Source: Eucalyptus grandis
Taxonomy: Eukaryota > Streptophyta > Magnoliopsida > Myrtales > Myrtaceae
Assembly: GCF_016545825.1 (NCBI RefSeq)
Contig: NC_052619.1
Span: forward strand, 47,182,127-47,246,126
Direction of reading: 5' to 3'
DNA: 64,000 nt
A program made the position numbers and the translations under genes. Positions 12,246 to 23,407 of this stretch are shown one piece after another. Within the stretch, counting starts at the first letter, position 1; every line of letters starts with the position of its first letter. The notes below the pieces were generated by a model that saw only the letters and a list, made by a program, of their open reading frames with translations, ran no database searches and had not been told where the DNA came from.

Positions 12246-13755
12246 TTAAGAACGAAAAACCCACGATGGTTGCGAGCACAGCAGGCGTGTCAGTTGATTG
12301 ATCAGCAGTTTTGATGATGAACTCGTGGCCGGTGCTAGCGGCGAGGCTGGTACTGCGATATCGGCAGCATCTGAAGGAATGCCGGTTCCATTGACAGACG
12401 GTGACGGTGAAGGAGCGCCCAACGAACCTGCAATTTTAAGACCAGTATATTTCGCGGTCAGGATACTGCATGAGTAAATCATTTGAGGTTTAGTTTCTGT
12501 GTGCCGTTTCCGTAGCATGATCGCGACGGAAACAATCGATCATGTTTTAGGAAATTACATGCATGAGCGATCATCATACAGAGCAATGCTTCAGTTCAAT
12601 CCTGGCTGGTACATTCAATTGAACTGAATTGGCGGAGTCCAGGATATTTTAACGAACGGTAAGATAATGAAGCGATCGACTTACTGTTATCTGGCAACGT
12701 TTCGACGTCCGATCCCTTGGTGCCGCGCAGAGGGGGCAATGGCGGCGAACCTGATGCATATGGAAATCAAAACAGGTTTTTTTTTTTTTTTATTAAAAAA
12801 AAAAAGAGCCTCTCAGACTTATTTCAGTGTCGATAAGCGATGCGACCAAGCTCAAAACATGATTATATCCTTCCTATCAGTCGAGCTCAACCCAGAAAAT
12901 AATGCCTACACTGTGATCCCGCTCTAATGGATGAAATCTCAGAGAAAGAGAGAGAGAGAGAGAGAGAGCAGAAATAAGCTTTGCCTCTGCTGATAGCCTA
13001 CAGTACATCGTCCTCGGATCGGCATCCTACAGTTCGTCTGTCCAGCTTCCGAAAGTAACGATCGGAAGATCAAAAGCTAACTACTACTATCAGATCAGCA
13101 CGAACCATAAGGATCGATGCGCAAACTCAATCGAGGCATCGAAAGGACTTTAATAAGACGAATAGCGCATCAGGGAGGACGACAGACGGACAGAGCTAGG
13201 TACTGCTTCAAGTGCATTCATCCACATTTCAAGGCTTCGAAGCAGAACGAACTCGACTTTCGATTCGCGATCACGACGCTCCAAAGCCACTGGAATCGAT
13301 CGGATCGACACTAAACAGACGCAGAGCCAGAGGTGCGAACCTGAACAGAGAGAATCCAGCTCGACCGTCGCGTTCCTCCTCGGGGAGTCGGCGGCGTCGG
13401 TGAGCGAGCAGTCGGAAGGCAGAGAGCGGAGCCTGGTGCTGTTGAGCGGGAACCCGAGCATGGCTCGCTCGCGCACGAGGTAACAGAGGCAGCTGACGAG
13501 GCCGGACCTGCGGGCGAAGGCGAGGGCGGCGCAGCAGAGGGGAGGCGCGCTCGACGCCAGATCGTTCGGCGGCGACGAGACGTAGGGGAGGCACGGCGAC
13601 AGCAGGACGATCTGGCCGGCGCAGCCGTCGGGCGCAGGAGGCGCAGGCGATGGCGGCGGCGGCGGCGGAGGCGGCGGTGCTGGAGCGGCGGCTGGTCGGA
13701 GGAGGGGGAAGAGGAGGAGCGAGAGGAAGACGGTTACGGCGGTGGAAGCGGCCAT
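12246..13755 (-). CDS. Eight-cysteine lipid-transfer-like protein with proline-rich N-terminus
   Basis: Two exons on the minus strand, 13755-13341 and 12427-12246, joined in phase 1 to give 198 aa. Residues 1-24 are a signal peptide, followed by a proline run (about 26-42) and an eight-cysteine motif with cysteines at 45, 55, 74, 75, 89, 91, 116 and 137, the C-C-CC-CxC-C-C order of lipid-transfer/LTPG proteins. A Ser/Pro/Ala-rich tail follows, as in GPI-anchored members, but the last 25 residues (ending QPSWVFRS) are not clearly hydrophobic, so a GPI anchor is doubtful. The protein would be secreted to the apoplast or cell surface and bind lipids. It belongs to a different subgroup from the array at 16-36 kb. 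The frame is open upstream to 13890, but the ATG at 13755 is chosen because it begins the signal peptide. A (GA)n tract lies in the intron and another just upstream of the start. Confidence 0.85.
12947..12968. repeat. (AG)11 microsatellite in the LTP-like intron
   Basis: A perfect dinucleotide run within the single intron of the minus-strand LTP-like gene. Confidence 0.9.
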
Positions 13756-13763
13756 CCTCGCTC

Positions 13764-13764
<1 letters not shown>

Positions 13765-13794
<30 letters not shown>
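13765..13794. repeat. (AG)15 microsatellite in the LTP-like 5' leader
   Basis: Fifteen AG units end 9 bases upstream (on the minus strand) of the LTP-like start codon. On the coding strand this is a CT-repeat leader, a common feature of plant 5' UTRs that may act as a GAGA/CT-type promoter element. Confidence 0.9.
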
Positions 13795-13797
<3 letters not shown>

Positions 13798-13899
13798 ACG
13801 ACTTTCGCGAGGAGGAATGGCGGGAGGAGTGCTCCATCTGCGATTGAAATACACACGCCTCGCTCGTGCGCCAATTGTGGACACGTGCAATGCACGTGA

Positions 13900-16566
13900 T
13901 CTGCGACCATAAAGGGCGATATTTTATGGAAAAATGATTTGCCTTTTCTATTCCGTAAAATTTTGCTTTGCTTTGCTTTTTTTTTTTTTTTTTTCCCAAT
14001 GTAGTTCTACAAGAAGAAAGTTTTGTTACATTGTACCGGATACTCGTTCCTTAGGGGTAATATTAGGGGTGGTATCTGAATTTTGTTGCAATGTATAATG
14101 TGATGTTAATCCATTTTAATAGAATCTTTATGTTAAGTATATCGCCACCTAACCTGTATTTTTTTTTTTTTACATGAACCGTCGCATCAGCATTTGTTGG
14201 GTCGATATAACAATATACATATCCATATCACTTCCAAAGTTAGCAAATCTTTTTTCATTTTTTTTCCTGCGGAGGGGGGGTGGTGGCGGATGAGATAAAA
14301 ACGATATATGTAAGTCACGTGGTCATAATTATTGAAGATTGTCCCATCCTATATAGAAAGGGGGAGGTAGGGAGTTAGGATGTGTCTAGTAATCATTATG
14401 TTTTTAGAAATAATTTCTATTCAAAAATGATTTTTTCTAATTTCGTTTCCCATACAGGTTTCAAAACATTTGTAATGGTTTGGTAATTGCATAAAATTTT
14501 TATTTGTGGAACAAATATGCGTTTGGTACAACCCTAAAATATATTCCCAACTTAGAATTTCTTTTAATTTTTAATAATTTTATTACATTTTTCTTCTTTT
14601 TTTTTCTTTTTTCTTTTTCCTTCTTCTTCTTCCTATAGCTGGTCATTGGCCCTTGGCAACGTCAAGCCTTGTGGCAGCTGGGCGAGGCTTGATTGGTCCA
14701 GCGACCAGCTAGAGAAATAAGTAGAGGAAGAAAAAAAGAAGGAAAATAAAAGAGAAAAAAAATGGTTTGAGCTTTATTCTGGAGTTGTTTCTAAGAACAA
14801 AGAAACAACTATTTTTTATTTCTTTATTCTATTTCAAATCTATTCCATAAAACAAACAATTTACCAAATATATTCCTATTCTTTTTTTTTTTATTTCGAA
14901 GAAAAAAGAATAAAATCAGACACTATTTGACACATTACCAAACAGGCCCTTAGATTCCCACCTTCTTAGGGAAGGTTGGGGGTGTAGACGTTTGGTTTCA
15001 TATGTAGATTTTGACTTTCACGCTCTACAGAGAGATAAGTGAAAAATCTAAGAATAAATTGAGAGTTAGAGTAGGATAGACAAAAAAAGAAAAAAAGTCA
15101 CATGATTACAGCCATAGCTAATCTAATATTATGTTAACAAAATGAATTGGAATTTTTAAACGGAAGAGCTATTGACTTTTAAAAAGTTTAAAGACTAGAT
15201 TAAAAGAAAAAAAAAAGAGTAGTTCAAGGATCGTATCCATTATCGAAGAAAAGTTCAGAAATCATGTACATATTCTTTATATATAATTGCTCAATGAAGG
15301 TTGATGTCCCTCTCGATTAGCACGAATCTAATTGACTATAGTATTTCTCTGCCAAACAACAATATCATTAATTCCTTATTCGATCTTCTTATGATATTTA
15401 ATTTGGTAGACTACAGTACCAAACACTATTCTGGCCTCCAATGTTAAACTTTTAGGAATTAGGACCAAACTTAAAACCCCTTCTAGATGTGTTATCACTT
15501 TTGAAATTTACATTGTTCCCCCTTTGAATGGGGCATTTGTTTAGCAGAATATGAATCTGAGAAACATTTTTTTAAAAACAGTCGCCAATATCAAAAAATT
15601 TCATCATCCATAAAAACGTTTAGACATAATTGTTATCAATAATGAAACTATTTTCTATTGACTCATTATTTCGAGCAATCATTTCTAGAAAAAAAATTAC
15701 ATCATTTTTTTTTTTGTGAAACAAACAGAGCCGATGTTTCTTGTGACTTTTTTTTTTTTTTTTGCCACGTAACCCATGAACAGAAATCTCCTGTATTTTG
15801 GAAACAAAGCTGCGGTATATTTTGGAGGCCACGTATGAACCAAAAAAATTCAAGATCTTTAGCAATTAGTAGAACCAAGAATGACGAGCTTTTATATAAT
15901 CCTACATAATTAGCTATATTCCCTATCGATCTCGCATGCTACTTTGATTTATATGCCCACAACAGCTTAGTCAAATCTAATCTCACCTATAATCGCTAGA
16001 GGCAAGTTCAAGGCTCCCCCATTTTTTATCATGCGATTAGGTGAACGAATAGCTTCCTCCCCCCTTCTGGCCAATTACAATTTTTGCCAGCTTAACTGGC
16101 TTTCTTCTTCGGCACACATGCAGGAGGGACAAAATAATTTCCATTATTGTAAAAATTAGTGATAAGGAAGAAAAATATCCCGACTCTTGGTAATAATTCG
16201 ATAATATCAATTTTAGTTCATGTTTTTAGAATTACCGATCTGTCTATTTTTTCATCAGATAAACCTTAGAAAAGCAAAAGGCTATAATCTAGAATTCTTA
16301 ATATTATATTTAATTATTGAGATTATTCTATTTTCCTAGCATGATAAGTCAACTAGAATTCTTAAAGGATATATTTAATTATTGGAATTGTTTTCCAATT
16401 TCCTAGCATGATAAGCATACCCTGACCACAAGGGTGTCTTCAGACATGCCACGTTACTCTTGATTTGTTCTTGACACTTACCTCATGTGCTCTCTTTTAG
16501 TTCACCAAAGAAGCACAATACCAAAAACAAGATAATAATAAAGTCCAAGGCAAAACCCTAATCTTG
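13900..16566. other. Intergenic spacer with repeats, upstream of LTPG1
   Basis: No gene. AT-rich DNA contains a MITE-like element (about 14380-14952, listed separately) and, from about 15210, the 5' flank shared with the LTPG4 block at about 30210. The shared segment includes the GATGTCCCTCTC and TTAGCACGAATCTAATTGA stretches and aligns through to the LTPG promoters. Confidence 0.5.
14380..14952. mobile_element. MITE-like non-autonomous element with GC-rich core
   Basis: AT-rich arms surround a GC-rich core at about 14637-14715 (CTGGTCATTGGCCCTTGGC ... GCGACCAGCT, itself an inverted pair). The right end reads TTACCAAACAGGCCCTTA; its reverse complement, TAAGGGCCTGTTTGGTAA, is a widespread type of plant MITE terminus. 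A related element lies at about 62042-62826, and a similar core occurs near 20976-21052. The left border and target-site duplication are uncertain. Confidence 0.45.
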
Positions 16567-16574
16567 TATATAAA
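16567..16574 (+). promoter_or_regulatory. TATA box of LTPG1
   Basis: TATATAAA 106 bases upstream of the LTPG1 ATG. The element and its surroundings are conserved in the promoters of LTPG2 (18928-18935) and LTPG4 (31625-31630), together with a nearby AAACCCTAATCTTG-like stretch. Confidence 0.7.
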
Positions 16575-16679
16575 GGAGTAGGTGTTGCCCTAGTGCAAAC
16601 TCAGGGCATGCAAACGAATCGAGCACACTCGGATTTCTTGGTTAGACCCGCGAGCAGAAACTGTTTGGAACCGCCTCCC

Positions 16680-17744
16680 ATGGCTTCGAAAGGCGACAAT
16701 ACGGGTCTGAACCGAGTTATGGCTCTCGTGGTGGTCCTGGCCGCGCTCTGTGCGCGAGCCACAGCCCAATCCGGGTGCACCAGCGTGCTCATGAGCCTCG
16801 CGCCGTGCCTCAGCTTCGTGACGGGGAGCTCGTCCACCCCGTCCTCCTCATGCTGCTCGCAGCTGGCCAGCGTGGTCCAGTCGCAGCCGCGGTGCCTTTG
16901 CATGGTCCTCAACGGCGGCGCGTCGTCCCTCGGCGTGACCCTGAACCAGACCCTCGCCCTCGCGCTTCCCGGCGCCTGCAACGTGCAGACCCCGCCCATT
17001 AGCAAGTGCAACGGTGAGTCTGAGCTCAAACCAATCCGGTTTCTCGTTTTCTCTTTTCTTGTTTAGCTTTCAAGGAGTTCTGCTTTGTGGGATTTGATGC
17101 TTCAACTTGTCAGCGGCTTCCGGCGGAATGGTTGCTCCAGCCGGCTCGCCAGATAGTTCGCCGAGCGACATATCAGGTGATCATAAGTTGATAATGTCTG
17201 ATTATGTCATGTATATGCATTTAGCAATCATATGAAGACCGAAAATCGTAGACATCTCCTTTCGATCAATATACAACACATGAAATATTTGAGATGAATC
17301 CCACACTGCTGATCTGAAGGCTAAAATCTATGAAGTACATGCTCTAGGCCGATCCTTTCAGTTCCCATTGAATTCAAGAAACTTCTCAGACCACATTCAT
17401 ATGCGGATAATACATTTCGTACAGACCAAACTACGAAGATCGAAAAACATGTCGGAGTCGTGAAGCACATAGAGCAATGTCTTAGTTAAAACAGTCAACA
17501 AACTAGCTTAACAGAAGCAGGACACGAACAAAGAAACCATGAAGTTTCAGAAGTGCAGACAGATTTTGTAATTATCTTCTTTTCTCTTCATGCGTTTTAT
17601 GAAAATGAAGGGGGATCCAAAGACGTTCCGTCGCCTGCCGGAAGTTTCACCAGCCATGGAATTGCGAAGATGCCGCCGCTTCCGCTCGCGGTGCTCTCGG
17701 TCCTCATGGCGACCTTTGGATACGTCCCCGCCATGGCTATCTGA
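16680..17744 (+). CDS. LTPG1: GPI-anchored non-specific lipid-transfer protein
   Basis: Exons 16680-17013, 17114-17176 and 17611-17744 (phase 1 at both junctions) give 176 aa. Residues 1-30 are a signal peptide ending ATAQ. The eight-cysteine motif is complete (Cys 33, 43, 58, 59, 72, 74, 100, 110), with the [13 protein letters not shown] stretch typical of the LTPG/xylogen-like group. A Ser/Pro/Gly-rich linker (about 112-160) precedes a hydrophobic C-terminus (PPLPLAVLSVLMATFGYV), which fits GPI anchoring. Such proteins sit on the outer plasma membrane or cell wall and carry lipids, for example for cuticle or wall formation. The lipid-binding domain is almost identical to that of LTPG4. The ATG at 16680 is chosen because all paralogues start with the same MA(S/T)KGD; an in-frame ATG at 16608 would add residues ahead of the signal peptide. 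Confidence 0.9.
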
Positions 17745-18927
17745 ATTTTCTCATTCCTCGGCGATGTATGATGCCGAACTATAATAATGTACGCGTGCTT
17801 GTGCTTGTGCACACGACGCCGTATGCATTTCCCTTTGTCGTCGAAGTATGTGTGCTTTGTGCTTGATATACGTTGTGTCCCACTATACTTATTTCCCTCG
17901 TTGGTGTTGTCGTTTCGCCGTTATCAATACACTATGATTGGAATTATCGATCTCTTGCTTTATTTGTATGACGATGGTTTATGCATGGCCATGATTTCGC
18001 CGAGAAAAATATCCAAAAGATGCTAATTTTACTAATGCATTTTTAGAAAAAAAATATGTTTTTTATATTATTCATTTTCCGTGAAACAAACAAATTCGAA
18101 GTGTCGTGTGACCCATCTTTTTTACCACGTAACCCATGAACAGAAATCTCCTGTTTTTTGGAAACAAAGCTACGGTGTACCTTGGAAGTCGTGTATAAAC
18201 CAAAAAATAAAATAAAATCAATATCCTTAGCAATTAATAGAAGAAAGAATGAGCTTTTTTATTATCCTACACAATCAACTACATTCCCGATTGATTTTGC
18301 ATGCTACTTTGATTATTATTCCCACAATAGCTTAGCCAAATATAATATCACCTATAATCGCTAGAAACATGTTCAATGAAAAGGCAAAGGGTGCCCCCCC
18401 TTGATCGTGCGATTAGGTGAACGAATAGCTTCCTCCCCCTTGTGGCCAATTACAACCTTTTACCAGCTCGAGCTCAATCTTCTTCGGGCACATACGATGT
18501 AGGAGGCACAAAATTATTTCCATTACTGTAGCAATTAGAGGAAAAAGAAGAAAAAATACGCTCACTCTGAAAATAATTCAATAATATCAATTTTAGTTTA
18601 TGTTTTTCGGGTTACTAGTCGTCTATTTTCTTCATCAGATAAACATTAGAAAAATGAAATAGTATCATCTAGAATTCTCATATGATTATAGTTAATTATT
18701 GAAACCATTCCAATCTCCAAGCATGATAAAGTCATCTAGAATTCTCATAGGATCATATTTAATTATTGAATTTTTTTCTAATTTCCTAGGATGATAAGTA
18801 AACCCTGGCCACAAGCGTGCCTCTTCAGACATGCCACGTTACTCTGATCTGCTCTCTTTTAGTTCACCAGAGAAGCACATACCATACATAAGATGATAAA
18901 AGTCCAAAGGCAAAAGCCCTAATCTCG
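17745..18927. other. Spacer between LTPG1 and LTPG2
   Basis: No gene. Contains the LTPG1 3' UTR, which is conserved in all copies (GGAAT(T/A)ATCGATCTCTTGC near 17940), and the LTPG2 promoter block, which repeats the LTPG1 upstream flank (for example CGAATAGCTTCCTCC at about 18421). Confidence 0.6.
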
Positions 18928-18935
18928 TATATAAA
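18928..18935 (+). promoter_or_regulatory. TATA box of LTPG2
   Basis: TATATAAA about 109 bases upstream of the LTPG2 ATG, in the same setting as the LTPG1 element. Confidence 0.65.
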
Positions 18936-19043
18936 AGAGCAGCTCCTGCCCAAGTGCAGACTCAGGGCACGCAAACGAATCGAGCACGCTCGGATTTCTT
19001 GAATTAGACCCGCGAGAAGAAACTGTTTAGAACCGCCACTCCC

Positions 19044-20202
19044 ATGGCTTCGAAAGGCGACAAGACGACGGGTCTGAATCTAGTTATGGCTCTTGCGGTG
19101 GTCCTGGCCATGCTCTGTGCGCAAGCCACGGCCCAATCCGGGTGCACCAGTGCGCTCAAGGGCCTCACGCCGTGCCTCAGCTTCGTGACGGGGTGCTCGT
19201 CCGCCCCATCCTCCTCGTGCTGCTCGGAGCTGGCCAGCTTAGTCCAGTCGCATCCGCAGTGCCTTCACACGGTCCTTGACGACGTTTCGTTGTCCTTCGA
19301 CGTGACCCTGAACCAGGAGAAAATACTCAGTGGTAACCTCGCCCTCAAGCTCCCCAGCGCCTGCATTGTGCAGACCCTTGTTAGCAAGTGCAACGGTGAG
19401 TTTTGAGCACAAACCGAGCGTGGTTTCTCGTTTTCTCTCTTTCAATGTTTAGTTTTCAAGGCGTCGTGCTTTCTGGGATTTGATGCTTCAACTTGTCGGC
19501 AGCTTCCGGCGGAACGGTTGATCCAGTTGGCTCAACAGAGAGTTTTCCGAGCGACACATCTGGTGCTACTACTAGTCCCTCTGGCTCATAAGTTGATCAT
19601 GTCACATATATGCATTTAATTTGCAATCATGTGAAAGCCGAAAATCGGAGTCATCTTCTTTAAATCGATACACAGCACATGAAATATTTGAGATGAATCC
19701 CATACCATACTGCTGATCTTAAGGCTAAAATCCATGAAGGATACGCTCTAGGCTGATCCTTCAGTTCCTATTGAATTCAAGAAACTCCTTAGACTACTTT
19801 CATACGTTGATAATACGTTGGTACCGACCAAAATGCGAAGATCGAATAACATGTCGGAGTCATGAAGCACATAGAGCAATGTCCATCCTAACTAGTATCC
19901 ACCGTGTTAAAACAGTCATTGAACCAGCTTAACTAAAGTAGGATACGAGGAAAGAAACCATCGAGTTTCCAGAAGTGCAGACAGATGTTGTAATAATTTT
20001 CTTCTCATTTTCAGGCATTTCAATGAAAGTTCCATCGACTGCAGCATATTCCACCGGCCACGGAGTCGCGAAGATTTCCTACGGCCACGGAGTCGCGCAA
20101 ATGGGCCACGGAGTCGCGAAGATGCCGCCGCTTCGCCTCGCAGTGCTCTCGGTCTTCATGGCGACTCTTGGATACGTCCTCCCCACTATCGTCGGTATCT
20201 GA
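19044..20202 (+). CDS. LTPG2: divergent GPI-type lipid-transfer protein missing cysteine 6
   Basis: Exons 19044-19395, 19503-19562 and 20015-20202 give 199 aa with no stop. The signal peptide (to about residue 31) and hydrophobic GPI-type tail are kept. The eight-cysteine motif is damaged: the conserved CLC has become CLH (His 75), and a new cysteine has arisen at residue 51 (TGCSS). A short insertion (EKILSGN) follows the conserved VTLNQ. The linker carries three tandem GHGVA units encoded by a 21-27-bp DNA repeat (about 20057-20120). Cys 6 normally pairs in the hydrophobic cavity, so the fold may be altered. This may be a decaying gene, or one re-wired to a different disulphide. The promoter is conserved, so it may still be transcribed. 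Confidence 0.75.
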
Positions 20203-20545
20203 ATTTTCTTGTTCCTCGGTGATGTATGACGCCGAAGTATAATAATGTTCGCGTGTTTGCGCCTGCGCACGCGACGCCGGCTGCATTTTCCCTTTGTCAA
20301 AGTGTGTGTGCTTTTGTGCTTGATATACGTTGCATCCCGCTCTACGTATTTCCCTCGATGTTGTCGTCGGTATCGATATACTATGATTGGAATAATCGAT
20401 CTCTTGCTTTATATGTATGATGATGGTATGCATTTCAATAACCTCTACTACTCTTGACATGCTTTCGAGATATGCAGACTGCAGTATTTGCATTTGATAC
20501 TTGATAAAACCAAGTTCAGAAGTCTAAACCCTACCACATGTTTGA

Positions 20546-20773
20546 TTTTGGGAAAATTACCAAAACAAGTCATAAACTTATTACAATTTCTCAAATTCAG
20601 TCCTAAACTTTTTTTTCGCCAATTTAGTCATAAATCTTTTGTAATTATATTAATTCAATCAATCCAGTCAAAATTGACGAACTGATGCTAACGTGGACAC
20701 TAGCCTATGCCAACCATCCGGCCGACGTTGACGTATCAATGTTTTAATATTTTTGAAATTTTTGAAATTTTTT

Positions 20774-20808
<35 letters not shown>

Positions 20809-21052
20809 GGCTGACTCTATGGCTGACGTTGATGTATCAAATTTTAATATTTTTTTTTTTTCAAATTTTTTACTTTTGACGTAAAAAAATTTTAATATAT
20901 TTTTTAATTTTTTCGAATCTTTTATTTACTCTCTCTCAAATTTTTAATATATATATTACTCTCTCTCTCTAGCGAGGCTTTACCTTGGCCGGCCATGGCA
21001 AGGCCGAGTATCACCATCGTTGGGATGGGCAAGTCGGCCTTGCCTAGCCATG
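20546..21052. mobile_element. Dispersed repeat replacing the LTPG2 3' flank and LTPG3 exon 1
   Basis: Sequence homologous to the LTPG flank stops at about 20545 and resumes at about 21053 within LTPG3 intron 1. Between them lies a repeat with the phrases CCAAAACAAGTCATAAAC and TCAGTCCTAAAC, related to sequence at about 49185-49350, then CT-rich tracts and a GC-rich segment (GGCCGGCCATGGCAAGGCC). It contains no gene. The element type is not resolved; it probably entered with, or after, a deletion. Confidence 0.5.
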
Positions 21053-21610
21053 GCGAGTGCAAATCGAGCGTGGTATCTCATTTTCTCTTTTTTTTTGTTT
21101 AATTTTCAATGGCTCATGCTTTCTAGGATTTGATGCCTCAACTTGTCGACAGCTTCTAGCAAAATGGTTGCTCCAGCTAGCTCGCCAAGGAGTTCGTCTG
21201 GGGACATACTAGGTGATCATAACTTGATCATGTCATGTGTATGCATTTAGCAATCATATGACACTATGCTGATATTGTCTTGAATTCCATGAAATTTTGA
21301 TCAAATAGAGACTCGGAAAAGTTGATCGGGAAGTCTAGGAAGGCTTGGAGCTTGCAAGCTATACATTTCCATATATATTTCCTAGATTCATACCTATCTA
21401 CAAGGGATTTCATAGGAAATAGTCCAAATTCAATGTAACTAGGATATGTCATGATCCTAATATTTATGGGATAATCACTGAAGATTTATTAGTTAGTTTC
21501 AAAATTGATAAGATCTTTAGGGTGGAATTCCTTTCCTATTGGGATTAGGAAAATGGGGATTGGAGGAACTATTTATTCAGCATTGTATCATGCATCTAAA
21601 TATGCTCAAG

Positions 21611-23211
21611 TGTCGTGACCTCTTTTTTCGATGCCCAATTAGGACGGGTGCCTGTGGAGGCTAATAATTTGGCAAGGTTTATTAGGCTTAATTCGGGCTC
21701 TCTTAAGCCCACCAATTCACGACTTATGATTTTAATTTTTTTTAACTTATAAGTTAATTTTAAAAATGAGTCGTCACTAATCAAATTTGAGTGGGTCTAT
21801 TAGAAATAAGCGAAATATTGAGAGAAATATCCGTTCTTGGTTAACCGGAGAAACTAAAATTGGAGATTTGATAATACTAATTAATCACTAATGTCTTTTC
21901 GGTACCTAATATTGTTTAAACCCAAATGCTTTTTGGATTTTCAAGGGATTTTTCATGCATTTATGGAGGAAAAACATTTTTTTGCTCTTTTTCTATTTTC
22001 TGAACATAAAAAACATTTTTTTTTTTATTTTTGATCTTTTTTAAGTATAAATCATTTTTTGGCTTTTTTCTGATTTTTAGAAAATTGTGAGATTTTTGTA
22101 TTTTTTTATTTCAGAAAATAATTTATCTTTTTGACTTTTTATTTTTATTATTATAATAATATAATATTATGTATAAAACCACCCGGGTCGGATTCCTAGG
22201 TTGAGACCGACCTGGGTTGCCAGCGGCTGGCCTGGATGGGCCAAGGCCCATACCGGGCCTCACACTTTTAAAAAAACACTCAGCCCACAAGACAAGCCCA
22301 TGAATTTTGCAAAAGCCACATGCTTTTGGCCCAAATTAGCAGGAGCCCTACCCAACTGAGACCCACACGCTCGACCCGGCTTGAATGAGCGAAACCCTAC
22401 CTGAATACGACCCGCTCCTAACCCGATTTGCGACCCGATACCCCTTTTGTAGACCCGCCTCTTTTGTGCCCCTGCTCCCGGTGATTTGCGGCGGGGGCGG
22501 CCGAGGGATAGGCGGACGTGACGGCCAGGTGGTGGGTGACGACGAGCTCGGCAGCGTGGGGCTTGAGCGGGCGTCTTCGGTGGCTGAAGCACGGCGACGT
22601 CGAGGAGTGGAACTGCGTTAGGCCCTTGATCCTTCTCGGCCGTCTGCCTTTGGCCTTCGTCTGAGGGCCTGTTTATAGGCGGAGGGATGCCGGTCGACGG
22701 AGGTTCGGCCAGCAATTCTCGGCGTCCCGACAGCCCTTGGTGCGGTCGAACTGGAGTCCCCTCAGCTGCCCACCTGCGTATCCTACTCCGCATTGAGGGC
22801 GCGTCACCTCTGCCTGCTCCACGTGCGTCGCCGTCTCTTCCTTCATCCGGCATCGCGTGCGTCCGGCTTCCTGCGGGTGCTGCAGAGGAAGAAGACAAGG
22901 GGGAGGAAGAAGACATGAAGGAGAAAAGGGGGTTGGGCCGGGTCGCAAAGGCTGGGCATTGGGGGCCCGCGCGAGGGAGAACAAAAAGAAGGGGCTGGGC
23001 TTTCACGCCCACCCTTATAAGACCCCCCTTTATATATATATATTAAATTATCCGAAAAAGTGACAAAAATAAAGGAAACAAAGCTTAATGGATGCAAAAT
23101 AGAAATTAAGGCCTAATAGATGCGAAAATCGTTTTTGTTAGGGTCAAATTGATCCCCAAATTTTTTATGCAAATTAATTTAAAATACCTAGCCAAAATTT
23201 AGGTGTCAACA
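21611..23211. mobile_element. Probable Ty3/Gypsy solo LTR nested in the Copia 5' LTR
   Basis: A 1.6 kb block begins TGTCGTGACC, ends GGTGTCAACA and interrupts the Copia 5' LTR, whose two halves resume on either side. Such ends are typical of plant Gypsy LTRs. Flanking pentamers are TCAAG and TCAAA, a near-perfect 5-bp target duplication. No gag-pol domain was seen inside, so a solo LTR formed by LTR-LTR recombination is the simplest reading. The GC-rich centre (about 22450-22990) opens long frames on both strands by composition; they match no protein. Confidence 0.75.
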
Positions 23212-23356
23212 TCAAAATATAAGAAATCATCTCTCTCTCTCCCATGGATGTAGGCAATTTTTGCTAAACCACATAAATATCTATGTTTGTGATTATTCTT
23301 TTTTTTTTTTTCAACTTTCCATCTCATCTAGTTAGGGTGCTCTTCCGCACAATAAT

Positions 23357-23367
23357 TGGTATCGAGC
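23357..23367 (+). other. Primer-binding-like site of the Copia element
   Basis: TGGTATCGAGC lies two bases after the 5' LTR end. It matches the usual plant Copia site complementary to initiator tRNA-Met, except for one missing base. Confidence 0.7.
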
Positions 23368-23407
23368 ACTCCAAGTTCTCCATTCTTGTATTGCCACTTA
23401 TAACTAG

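Noticed and set aside
22260..23012. 250-codon open frame on the minus strand, with overlapping frames on both strands
   Set aside because: It lies inside the probable Gypsy solo LTR, in a GC-rich stretch open in several frames at once, with no domain.
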